A DNA stretch of 22,791 nt. Origin: a virus. Every line of letters begins with the position of its first letter. Position 1 is the first letter of the stretch. The translations under genes were made by a program, and so were the position numbers. Positions 1-5,475 of the stretch are shown in pieces. The DNA lies in IMG/VR virus record IMGVR_UViG_3300032284_003024, positions 1 through 22,791 of that record; one strand, written 5' to 3'. The notes under the pieces were generated by a model that searched no databases, was not told where the DNA came from, and saw only the letters and a program-made list of their open reading frames with translations.

Positions 1-2
1 TA

Positions 3-1172
3 ACATTACCGTTTGGTGCTACTATCTCAACAAACATAGTTGAACCTAACAATATTGGTCCCGTAGCAGCAATTGATATTAAACCATATGGGATAGATCC
101 AAATCAATTATTAAGAATTTATGCAACTGTAAATGAAGGCAATCATATCCATCTTACCAGTGGAAATCTAAAGGTAACTGATGCCTATTTTGGCGATGAC
201 ATGCAGTATGTACGTACAACTATTGATGGTAACATACACGTAGGTACCAGCGGCGGCGAAAATTGGGGAGGTTACGCATATAAGTTTGGTAATGATGGTA
301 TATTAAATCTTCCTAGCATAAATGGTGGAATACTTTTCCCAGACGGACAGGTTCAAACCACAGCATACACAGGTGGTGGTGGTGGGACTGGACCAACCGG
401 TCCTATCGGTCCCACCGGACCCACAGGAGATACTGGGCCCACAGGAGATACTGGGCCTACTGGGCCTACTGGTCCGTCTGTAGAAATTGTAAGTAATCTT
501 ACAGTAAACAATACATTATTTTTCCATGATTACAACGACAATACAGATCCAATGTTCATTCAGAAAAAAGATGTTGATGTTAACCTATCAATGTTGGAAA
601 TATATTTGGCAGACGATGGATCAGGCAGCGTCATATCAGAACCGTCCGGAGTAATAACAGATTATCTAGCGTTGAAAACTACAAATCAAGATATACATCA
701 TTTGTTTGGATCGGACGGTACTTATGCTCTAGGGGCTAATATTATCTTCCCTAATAATCATAAGTTCAAAGTGGTTAATGTACCGGCTTCAAGTACTGGT
801 CAAGTAGGTGACTTTGCTGGAATGGTGGCATTTGATAGTTCCTATATCTATTATTGCACAGCTGACTATTCAGGAGTCACAATAATTGGCAACATGTATT
901 CACCTGTTGATCATTTTGACTCTTATTTACAAGCCACATATGGATTTGCAAAAATCAATACTGATATCACTGGGTGGACTTTAACTGTTCCCGGGCAAAG
1001 CATGAGTGTAACGGTTCATAGTGTGGATCAATCTTTCAGCGGCGGTGGAGAAACAGGACTATCGTTTAGTGATGCTGTTACATTTACATCAACAGACACA
1101 TTTACATTTACAGCTCCGTCGGCAGGAAATATTTGGAAACGTGTACAGTTGAGCAATGATACTTGGCCATAA
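3..1172 (+). CDS. Phage fibre/virion structural protein with collagen-like segment (5' partial)
   Basis: The reading frame is open from the left edge, so the gene begins before the window; the first in-window ATG (201) is internal. The protein ends at a TAA at 1170-1172. It has a beta-rich N-terminal part, a Gly-X-Y collagen-like stretch (GPTGPTG, GDTGPTG) encoded at 384-476, and a C-terminal part with a motif ([17 protein letters not shown], later IWKRVQL) that recurs at the ends of structural proteins in large tailed phages. Collagen-like triplets are common in phage tail fibres, where they trimerise the shaft. The role as a fibre or fibre-associated virion protein is inferred; the host ligand cannot be read. 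A strong terminator follows directly. Confidence 0.82.
   Translation, partial: TLPFGATISTNIVEPNNIGPVAAIDIKPYGIDPNQLLRIYATVNEGNHIHLTSGNLKVTDAYFGDDMQYVRTTIDGNIHVGTSGGENWGGYAYKFGNDGILNLPSINGGILFPDGQVQTTAYTGGGGGTGPTGPIGPTGPTGDTGPTGDTGPTGPTGPSVEIVSNLTVNNTLFFHDYNDNTDPMFIQKKDVDVNLSMLEIYLADDGSGSVISEPSGVITDYLALKTTNQDIHHLFGSDGTYALGANIIFPNNHKFKVVNVPASSTGQVGDFAGMVAFDSSYIYYCTADYSGVTIIGNMYSPVDHFDSYLQATYGFAKINTDITGWTLTVPGQSMSVTVHSVDQSFSGGGETGLSFSDAVTFTSTDTFTFTAPSAGNIWKRVQLSNDTWP
384..476 (+). repeat. Collagen-like Gly-X-Y codon repeat
   Basis: About ten Gly-Pro/Asp-Thr type triplets. Two 18-base units encoding PTGDTG (420-437 and 438-455) are almost identical tandem copies, a place where repeat number could change by slippage or recombination. 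Confidence 0.85.
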
Positions 1173-1192
1173 AATACAAGTAAAAATCTAAA

Positions 1193-1227
1193 ATAATAAA
1201 AAGCCACGCGATGTGGCTTTTTATTAT
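1193..1227 (+). terminator. Rho-independent terminator after the fibre gene
   Basis: Long perfect stem (AATAAAAAGCCAC / GTGGCTTTTTATT) around loop GCGAT, with a U-tract built into the 3' arm. It begins 20 bases after the stop codon. The A-tract on the left arm would let it work on the minus strand too. Confidence 0.9.
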
Positions 1228-1273
1228 GATTAATGATCCAAACTTATTACCAAAACTCTCCATTTTAAATAAA

Positions 1274-1316
1274 ATGGCATTGCAGGGATGAGAGATCATC
1301 CCTGCAATGTTTTATT
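1274..1316 (+). terminator. Second strong hairpin, probable terminator
   Basis: A 14-bp perfect stem at 1278-1291 / 1296-1309 with a GAGA tetraloop, followed by TTTTATTT. It separates the fibre gene from the tRNA region. The stretch 1228-1273 between the two hairpins shows nothing recognisable. Confidence 0.75.
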
Positions 1317-1338
1317 TGTATGATAGGAAAAACTGTAG

Positions 1339-1346
1339 TATAAATA
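1339..1346 (+). promoter_or_regulatory. T4-type late promoter (TATAAATA)
   Basis: An exact match to the T4 late promoter box, ten bases before the first tRNA. It would start transcription at about the tRNA 5' end or just upstream. Confidence 0.6.
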
Positions 1347-1355
1347 TGTTACGAT

Positions 1356-1482
1356 GGGGGTATAGCTCAGCGGCAGAGCGGAGGTCTCCGAGAATGCAGG
1401 TTAGCCTTGCAAGGGTTCGATTCCCTAAGTTCTTGTCCGAATAAACCTTTGGTCCCTGGTTCGAACCCAGGTGCCCCCACCA
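1356..1482 (+). tRNA. tRNA with a ~52-nt insertion in the anticodon loop (anticodon uncertain)
   Basis: The ends form a normal tRNA: acceptor GGGGGTA (1356-1362) with TGCCCCC (1472-1478), discriminator A, encoded CCA; a D arm; anticodon stem GAGGT (1381-1385) with ACCTT (1445-1449); T arm CCTGG-TTCGAAC-CCAGG. The anticodon loop is 59 nt (1386-1444) instead of 7, so about 52 nt must leave. The identity depends on the cut: CTC|ATAA gives anticodon CAT (Met or Ile2), CTCC|TAA gives CCT (Arg), CT|AATAA gives AAT. CAT and CCT tRNAs are known intron hosts in bacteria, but through much larger group I introns. Whether the tRNA is matured or is dead cannot be decided here. Confidence 0.8.
1389..1440 (+). 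ncRNA. Small structured insert (intron-like) in the tRNA anticodon loop
   Basis: Boundaries are drawn for the CAT reading. The insert folds by eye into a three-way junction: closing stem CGAGAA (1389-1394) with TTCTTG (1430-1435); hairpin TGCAG-GTTAGCC-TTGCA (1395-1411), with a 7-nt loop like an anticodon arm; and hairpin AGGG-TTCGATT-CCCT (1412-1426), a canonical T-arm sequence. It thus resembles a tRNA lacking the D arm, nested in another tRNA. No group I core elements fit in 52 nt. It could also be the relic of a tRNA recombination. Confidence 0.6.
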
Positions 1483-1541
1483 TTACAGTATTTATCGTTG
1501 ATTTTCCTACATATTAGTATATAATACAACATAGAATTTAA

Positions 1542-1628
1542 GCACGGTTGGCCGAGAAGGTAGGCACGCCTCTCATAAAGGTGGACTTTTACTAGTCAAG
1601 GCAGGGGCAGTACCTGCACCGTGTACCA
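1542..1628 (+). tRNA. Class II tRNA with CAT anticodon and non-standard T loop
   Basis: Acceptor GCACGGT with ACCGTGT, discriminator A and encoded CCA. Anticodon stem CGCCT/AGGTG with loop CTCATAA, so CAT at 1574-1576. A hairpin GACT-TTTACT-AGTC forms a long variable arm, normal only for Leu, Ser and Tyr tRNAs. The T stem is GCAGG/CCTGC, but its loop is GGCAGTA instead of TTCRANN, losing the T54-A58 pair. A long variable arm with CAT does not match any standard isoacceptor; this is either an unusual or a decaying tRNA. Confidence 0.65.
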
Positions 1629-1644
1629 ACTTTTATAGGATGTC

Positions 1645-1851
1645 ATGCTAAAGGTCAGTACACGATATCAAAGACTTAAGGCCAAGGCTGATAAAATTCA
1701 GCAAGCTATCAAAGATCTTCAAAACGAATGTACACATCCTAACGCTTTGCGAGAATCAAAATCTTTTACAGGTAGCTATACAGAATCAGATTCATATTGG
1801 TATGAATTTAAGTGTCCAGATTGCCAAAAATTTTGGAGCAAGGATCAATAG
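1645..1851 (+). CDS. Small protein with CxxC motif, unknown function
   Basis: 68 residues starting 17 bases after the preceding tRNA, with AGGA five bases upstream of the ATG. The N-terminal half is a basic helix (coiled-coil-like, residues 1-28). Then come C29, H31 and a CPDC motif (C57, C60), which could hold one metal ion. The pattern of aromatic and charged residues looks like real coding sequence. The function is not recognised; a small zinc-ribbon protein is a guess. Confidence 0.65.
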   Translation: MLKVSTRYQRLKAKADKIQQAIKDLQNECTHPNALRESKSFTGSYTESDSYWYEFKCPDCQKFWSKDQ

Positions 1852-1873
1852 TTATTTGAAGAGGAGTAGGACT

Positions 1874-2062
1874 ATGTGGAATGACGGTTCAGACGACAAG
1901 CAAGATCCTGACGTTTATAACGGCTGGCGATTGATTAACGGTGATGCCACCAACACTACCATGAAAGATCTGATGACAGATACCAGCGGTACGTGGAACA
2001 TTAGCTTGGATCTAGGTAATTTTCGAGTATATCAACGTAACAATCGACAAGGTACATTTTAA
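1874..2062 (+). CDS. Small hypothetical protein
   Basis: 62 residues (MWNDGSDDKQDPDVYNG...). I chose the ATG at 1874 because GAGGAG lies at 1861-1866 with good spacing; a longer version starting at 1802 would overlap the previous gene by 50 bases without a ribosome site. Acidic N-terminus, no cysteines, no membrane segment. It lies 22 bases after the CxxC gene and is probably co-transcribed with it. Function unknown. Confidence 0.6.
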   Translation: MWNDGSDDKQDPDVYNGWRLINGDATNTTMKDLMTDTSGTWNISLDLGNFRVYQRNNRQGTF

Positions 2063-2113
2063 CATTGCTTTTTACATAGTTAGCTGTTATGTTACTAATA
2101 GGTTGTACAATGT

Positions 2114-2190
2114 GGGGACGTAGTCCAACAGGAAGAGACAAAGGACTTAAAATCCTTGTGTTGTGGGTTCGAATCCCACCGTCCCTACCA
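2114..2190 (+). tRNA. tRNA-Leu (TAA)
   Basis: Acceptor GGGGACG/CGTCCCT, anticodon stem AAGGA/TCCTT with loop CTTAAAA (anticodon TAA), T arm GTGGG-TTCGAAT-CCCAC, discriminator A and encoded CCA. The variable region is only 5 nt, whereas bacterial Leu tRNAs are normally class II with a long arm. It closely resembles the tRNA at 4528 (same acceptor 3' strand and variable loop), so the two are probably duplicates. The stop codon of the antisense endonuclease gene lies inside its 3' end. Confidence 0.85.
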
Positions 2191-2784
2191 ACTTTTAATA
2201 CGATCTAATAGCTCCTGATAACTAATAGAAGATTTAGATCCTTTTTTACAATTTTTCTCATTTAACATTATTTCACAATTAGCAGGATGAGCGATAATAT
2301 TTGGATCAATTTTATTTTTATATCCGTCAGAAATGCTATACATATGATCCAAAACAACACCCACAATTATGTTTTTATTGGGACAATACATTTTATATTC
2401 AGCTAATAATTCATTGCCTTTGATTTTTAATAAATCATAATCAGTCCATTTTTTAAAAGCACAATTTCTTTTATAAGTTTCTTTCTCCCTTGTTCTTGCT
2501 TTACCTGTAATCTTTAAAGTTTTTAATAAACTTTCTCGTTGTTTCCTACGACTTGTTTTATCTCTTATTTTATTTGTGTAAATAGCACTACACGATTGGC
2601 AACAAAACTTTTTTTGATCTTTGTCAAGTGAAATTCCACAATTTACGCAATGAGTATGATATTCATATTTTCGTCTGTATGTAGTCGAACAAACTGGGGA
2701 ACAAAACTTTTGTTTTTTCCTTTTAGCAATAACTGAAAAATTTTGCTTACAATGTAAACATTCTTTATTATATAAAGTACCCAT
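2185..2784 (-). CDS. HNH homing endonuclease with N-terminal zinc motifs
   Basis: 199 residues. The N-terminus has paired CxxC-type motifs (C9/C12, C28/C32, then C46/C49, C61-C65), typical of DNA-binding zinc ribbons in homing enzymes. Residues 105-199 form an HNH nuclease of the DHxxS...P...NC...N..K type (D146-H147, N169, N178, K181). The same block recurs in the gene at 4619. The start ATG has GGAG upstream (CGGAGATAGGTA). The stop codon overlaps the 3' end of tRNA-Leu by six bases, so gene and tRNA converge with no gap. Homing enzymes cut cognate alleles lacking them and spread by repair; the target is probably the tRNA locus, by position only. Confidence 0.85.
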   Translation of the reverse strand: MGTLYNKECLHCKQNFSVIAKRKKQKFCSPVCSTTYRRKYEYHTHCVNCGISLDKDQKKFCCQSCSAIYTNKIRDKTSRRKQRESLLKTLKITGKARTREKETYKRNCAFKKWTDYDLLKIKGNELLAEYKMYCPNKNIIVGVVLDHMYSISDGYKNKIDPNIIAHPANCEIMLNEKNCKKGSKSSISYQELLDRIKSW

Positions 2785-2796
2785 TACCTATCTCCG

Positions 2797-2877
2797 AATA
2801 AATAAATTGTGGGACAGCCCGGATCTCCGAACTGGGTTTTTGATTGCGCGAACAATCAAATCACCACAATATTTATT
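2797..2877 (-). ncRNA. Structured 5' leader of the HNH gene (motif copy A)
   Basis: A long two-part outer stem (2797-2804 with 2870-2877; TTGTGG 2807-2812 with CCACAA 2864-2869) encloses two hairpins: CCC-GG-ATCT-CC-GAACT-GGG (2818-2836) and GATTG-CGCGAA-CAATC (2842-2857). The copy at 15592-15673 keeps the fold while changing the paired bases. The ribosome site of the HNH gene begins directly after the stem on the minus strand. Confidence 0.7.
2870..2877 (-). promoter_or_regulatory. Late promoter for the HNH gene (AATAAATA)
   Basis: Read on the minus strand this is TATAATAAATA, directly before the structured leader, and it forms the outer arm of the leader's inverted repeat. A late transcript starting here would lack part of that arm, whereas read-through RNA would contain the whole hairpin. 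Confidence 0.5.
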
Positions 2878-2889
2878 ATAGCTAGTGCA

Positions 2890-2917
2890 TTGACATATCT
2901 GCAAATATCTATAACAT
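2890..2917 (+). promoter_or_regulatory. Possible host sigma70-type early promoter
   Basis: Perfect -35 TTGACA (2890-2895) and a 4/6 -10 TAACAT (2912-2917) with a 16-base spacer, just before the small gene at 2924. Other -10 registers are possible in this AT-rich stretch. Confidence 0.45.
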
Positions 2918-2923
2918 ATAACT

Positions 2924-3013
2924 ATGTCACGCTGGTTTTTAGCAGTTAATACTGTTCCAGAGGAACTTGAACGATTCATTAAAAACCTAATCATAGATGA
3001 AACAAATGTCTAA
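2924..3013 (+). CDS. Possible 29-residue leader peptide / small protein
   Basis: ATG TCA CGC TGG ... encodes MSRWFLAVNTVPEELERF and ends with TAA at 3011-3013, inside the first codons of the next gene (ATGTCTAAC). This overlap is typical of translational coupling and supports the start at 3006 for the next gene. There is no clear Shine-Dalgarno sequence, and the ATG lies only a few bases after the putative -10, so it might be leaderless. Function unknown. Confidence 0.4.
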   Translation: MSRWFLAVNTVPEELERFIKNLIIDETNV

Positions 3014-3275
3014 CAAAACAATTATTCATGTTAATAGACAGCATATTGCTGCAAATCTCAAACGCGAAGGTCGAACTCCTCTGCCTGTCTACACTGTAAA
3101 GCGTGGTAGCAAGAATACATATGGATATAGTGTAAAGATTACAGGTCCATGTGTTCTAGTTGATCCACGTGAAAGTGGTCAGCTTAGCTGTGGTGCCAGA
3201 GCTTGGATTGAAACCGAAGGTCCAGTTGAAATTATTGGTGCAATGACATTTCAAGATGTGCAGAAAATAAAATAG
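3006..3275 (+). CDS. Conserved small phage-type protein (unknown function)
   Basis: 89 residues, beginning MSNKTIIHVNRQHIAAN. I recognise the layout, 'TIIHVN...I..N...G...P..TVKRG.KNTYG..V.I.GP' then a 'LSCGARAWIETEGPVEI' end, as a small protein found in many large phages and some bacteria with no assigned function. I took the second ATG (3006) because it overlaps the stop of the upstream small gene; a start at 2997 adds three residues. It is followed immediately by a terminator whose stem includes the stop codon. Confidence 0.75.
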   Translation: MSNKTIIHVNRQHIAANLKREGRTPLPVYTVKRGSKNTYGYSVKITGPCVLVDPRESGQLSCGARAWIETEGPVEIIGAMTFQDVQKIK

Positions 3276-3305
3276 GCTTGATATTTCTACCAAGCCTATT
3301 TTTCT
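3271..3305 (+). terminator. Rho-independent terminator
   Basis: Stem AATAGGCTTG (3271-3280) with CAAGCCTATT (3291-3300), 10-nt loop, then TTTCT. The stop codon of the preceding gene lies in the left arm. The structural gene on the other strand ends 24 bases further on. Confidence 0.85.
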
Positions 3306-3323
3306 ATTAAATCTCAATTGTTA

Positions 3324-4415
3324 TTATGCTGTTTCTATTCTTGCTTGATTAGAAGCTGTGAGATCTTCGTCTGGAAGCAACCATTCATATGTGTTTTTAT
3401 CCCAGGTTGTAACTGTACGATCACGTATTTCCTGAGCATATTGAATGGTATCAGATGGAGATATTGATACACTCGGAGGAGTGTTAGTATAAGGACCGCC
3501 TGGATCTGTTACTACCACTGATGTTACTCCACCCGCAGCATTAGTAACGGCAGATGCTGCTGCGGTTCCACTTGAGAATATTACTGCCGGAGCATCATAG
3601 TTAGCACCGCCATTTGTTACAGCAACGCTGCTAATCAACCAACTTAATGTTGTTGATGCATTTTGTCCGTGTGTGCTACCGCTCAATGTTAATGTTCCAC
3701 TTGGTGCGGTTGTATAATCTCCTGGATTTACAACATTTAATGATTGAACATCCCAGCGTATGCTAAATGTTGCACCGTGTGCCCAGCTATTGGCTAATGT
3801 TGCGCTGCTATACGGTGTTGTGTTTGATAGATTTATATTACTAACTGATCCAACACTTGAGTAGGTAACACCATTGACATTTCCATTTGCTGTAGTACTG
3901 GCCACTGTAAGAACCACTGGGCTTTCATAATTTGCATAATTCCAGATAAATTTATCGCCCACTGTGTAGCCATTGCCATTACCAACAACACTAGCACTGC
4001 CAAGTTGTACGGTTTCTACCACAAGATTTCCTCTTGGTGAGAAAGAACCGCTGCTGCTGTAGACAATTTCACCTGGTACATAGTAATGTGTAGTATCTCC
4101 ATTACCACCTGATATAACTGTTGCTGACTGAATACCAAGATGTGCTACTGCGCTGGCTCCACTTCCACTAGCACCATATGGTGTAACTTTTATGTTGGCT
4201 TCACCGGGTTGCAAGGCAACTCCTCCTTGGACAAGCTGACAACGACCAAGTTCAACGCCGGCAACATTTGCCATATTATATGTGTTTGTGGCTACTTGGC
4301 GTTGAATCCATGCAGTTGTTGGTCCATTTGAATCAGGTATATAAGCTGTTGCAACTATTTGTTGTCCTGTACCTTGAATATTTCCAATAAATTTTTTACT
4401 AAGCGGGCGGCCCAT
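3324..4415 (-). CDS. Virion structural protein, Gly/Ser/Thr-rich with beta repeats
   Basis: 363 residues starting MGRPLSKKFIGN, a start I associate with virion structural proteins of large phages. The body contains degenerate repeats such as GGANYDAPAVIFSSGTAA and GGPYTNTPPSVSIS, typical of beta-strand decoration or fibre proteins. The start has an excellent ribosome site (AAAAGGAGACATATA ATG) and a late promoter (GATAAATA) 23 bases before it. No signal peptide or membrane segment. The exact place in the particle is not readable. Confidence 0.75.
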   Translation of the reverse strand: MGRPLSKKFIGNIQGTGQQIVATAYIPDSNGPTTAWIQRQVATNTYNMANVAGVELGRCQLVQGGVALQPGEANIKVTPYGASGSGASAVAHLGIQSATVISGGNGDTTHYYVPGEIVYSSSGSFSPRGNLVVETVQLGSASVVGNGNGYTVGDKFIWNYANYESPVVLTVASTTANGNVNGVTYSSVGSVSNINLSNTTPYSSATLANSWAHGATFSIRWDVQSLNVVNPGDYTTAPSGTLTLSGSTHGQNASTTLSWLISSVAVTNGGANYDAPAVIFSSGTAAASAVTNAAGGVTSVVVTDPGGPYTNTPPSVSISPSDTIQYAQEIRDRTVTTWDKNTYEWLLPDEDLTASNQARIETA

Positions 4416-4437
4416 TATATGTCTCCTTTTATACGAA

Positions 4438-4445
4438 TATTTATC
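4438..4445 (-). promoter_or_regulatory. Late promoter (GATAAATA) for the structural gene
   Basis: Minus-strand GATAAATA upstream of GTATAAAAGGAG and the ATG at 4415; spacing suits a short leader. Confidence 0.6.
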
Positions 4446-4516
4446 TTTACACCCACAGATTTGATAACAAATCTATTGCAAAGATACACAATACTTTTAT
4501 AATAAAAATGCAGGTT

Positions 4517-4527
4517 GCGGGTGTGGT
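4517..4527 (+). pseudogene. 5' acceptor fragment of a split tRNA-Leu
   Basis: GCGGGTG (4517-4523) followed by TGGT is the exact complement of the acceptor strand CACCCGC at 5464-5470, about 940 bases downstream. It abuts, or partly overlaps, the complete tRNA-Leu(CAA) that starts at 4528; whether the following GTGGGGATGTAGAC once served both tRNAs as a D arm cannot be decided. Confidence 0.55.
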
Positions 4528-4604
4528 GGGGATGTAGACCAATCGGCAGAGTCAAGGGCCTCAAAATCCCTGTGTTGTGAGTTCGAATCTCACCGTCCCT
4601 ACCA
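4528..4604 (+). tRNA. tRNA-Leu (CAA)
   Basis: Acceptor GGGGATG/CGTCCCT, D stem GAC/GTC, anticodon stem AGGGC/TCCCT with one C-T mismatch next to loop CTCAAAA (anticodon CAA), variable loop GTGTT, T arm GTGAG-TTCGAAT-CTCAC, encoded CCA. As in the TAA tRNA at 2114, the variable arm is short for Leu. It sits inside another tRNA-Leu split by this insertion. Confidence 0.8.
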
Positions 4605-4618
4605 ATTTTTGACAAGTA

Positions 4619-5404
4619 TTATGAAAGCTTTTTCTTTTTAGTTAAACCTTGTCTCCATCCGTTTGGAATATGAGAATTTTTCAAAACTCTCATATTTTTA
4701 ACTCCGTTGGTTATATTCATATATTTTTTATTGGTTTGTCTTATTTTTTCTCTAGTGGAAAGAGATTTTGGCAAACGAATGGATACATTTTCAATTACTG
4801 TAAAGATATTTTTGTTTATTCTTTCTTGCAACATATCTAAAGTAATGCAAGATTTATCACCTTTTTGAGAATTTTCACTATTGCTTATGAATCGACAATT
4901 CATAAAATGAGAAATTATTGTAGGATCAATTTTATTACGCCATCCATATTCTACAGATACCATATGGTCTCGACAAACACCATTTTGATTTTTGGTTGGA
5001 TGAAATATTCCCCATGATAATAAAAGGTCATAACCGGGTATTTGAGGCATGCTATATGGATCAAATTGAAAAGCACATCTTTTTTTATACTGCGCTTTTT
5101 CATCGGTTAGTGATCTGCCAGTTTTTTTATACCAGTTATTAATGGCATCTTTGGTAGATAACAGTTTCATGTTAAGACATTTTTTCAAAAACATTCCAAA
5201 ATCAGAATATTCGATGCCATATTCTTTTTTAATATCAGACGGTGACATTCCTGATTTCAAGTGTTCTTGAAAAATTGCCCTGACTTTACTAACATGTTCT
5301 TCTGTCACTAATATATTTGATTTTAGATTTAAAACATTAACACAAAGTTTTATAAGTGCATGCTTCTTTTTTGGTACAAGTTTTTTCATATATGTATTTA
5401 TCAT
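4619..5404 (-). CDS. HNH homing endonuclease
   Basis: About 261 residues. The C-terminal two thirds share the HNH block of the gene at 2185: YKKRCAFQF, then CRDHMVSVEYGWRNKIDP, then NC...NSENSQKGDKS; the DH pair, the NC asparagine and the later asparagine are all present. The N-terminal part differs: no zinc motifs but a helical, probably DNA-binding region, followed by a basic tail rich in Arg/Lys. The start is uncertain: ATG at 5404 and ATG at 5389 are both possible and neither has a ribosome site, because the flanking tRNA half begins four bases upstream. A late-promoter box (5395-5402) overlaps the start, so the late message may be leaderless or start at 5389. Confidence 0.8.
   Translation of the reverse strand: MINTYMKKLVPKKKHALIKLCVNVLNLKSNILVTEEHVSKVRAIFQEHLKSGMSPSDIKKEYGIEYSDFGMFLKKCLNMKLLSTKDAINNWYKKTGRSLTDEKAQYKKRCAFQFDPYSMPQIPGYDLLLSWGIFHPTKNQNGVCRDHMVSVEYGWRNKIDPTIISHFMNCRFISNSENSQKGDKSCITLDMLQERINKNIFTVIENVSIRLPKSLSTREKIRQTNKKYMNITNGVKNMRVLKNSHIPNGWRQGLTKKKKLS
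5395..5402 (-). promoter_or_regulatory. Late-promoter-like box overlapping the HNH start
   Basis: GATAAATA on the minus strand at the extreme 5' end of the HNH reading frame. Unlike the other endonuclease genes, no leader or ribosome site lies between the box and the gene. Confidence 0.4.
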
Positions 5405-5407
5405 CAA

Positions 5408-5474
5408 TGGATGATTTTTGTCTCAAAATCATTTGCTTCACAGCGTGGGGGTTCAAGTCCCTCCACCCGCACCA
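5408..5474 (+). pseudogene. 3' part of a split class II tRNA-Leu
   Basis: Contains an anticodon-like arm ATGATTTT...AAAATCAT with TCAAAA in the loop (Leu CAA-like), a short variable arm (GCT-TCAC-AGC), T arm GGGGG-TTCAAGT-CCCTC, acceptor CACCCGC, A and CCA. The TTCAAGTCCC context is typical of Leu tRNAs. The 5' half is missing locally; only GCGGGTG at 4517 matches. The anticodon loop is also several bases too long, so the gene is probably dead unless the parts are joined in trans. Confidence 0.65.
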
Positions 5475-5475
5475 A

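Noticed and set aside
420-455. Tandem 18-base repeats as a CRISPR or regulatory repeat
   Set aside because: They are in-frame Gly-X-Y codons with no spacers; no CRISPR array was seen anywhere in the window.
1489-1496. Minus-strand GATAAATA just after the first tRNA as a promoter of an antisense gene
   Set aside because: No open frame with a ribosome site follows on the minus strand; it may be a relic of a lost endonuclease gene, but that cannot be supported.
2797-2877. Hammerhead, twister, pistol or omega-RNA (HEARO) element
   Set aside because: None of the core sequences of those ribozymes is present, the element is too short for HEARO RNA, and the linked HNH proteins are not IsrB/Cas9-like.
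2797-2877. Leader motif as a degenerate tRNA
   Set aside because: The hairpin loops are six bases, without TTCRA; there is no acceptor with CCA and no seven-base anticodon loop.
2788-2994. Minus-strand open frame of 68 codons upstream of the first HNH gene
   Set aside because: It lies over the structured leader, the promoter region and the small plus-strand gene, with no ribosome site and no recognisable protein features.
4415-4615. Minus-strand open frame across the tRNA-Leu(CAA)
   Set aside because: It is the antisense of a tRNA and of the promoter of the structural gene; no ribosome site.
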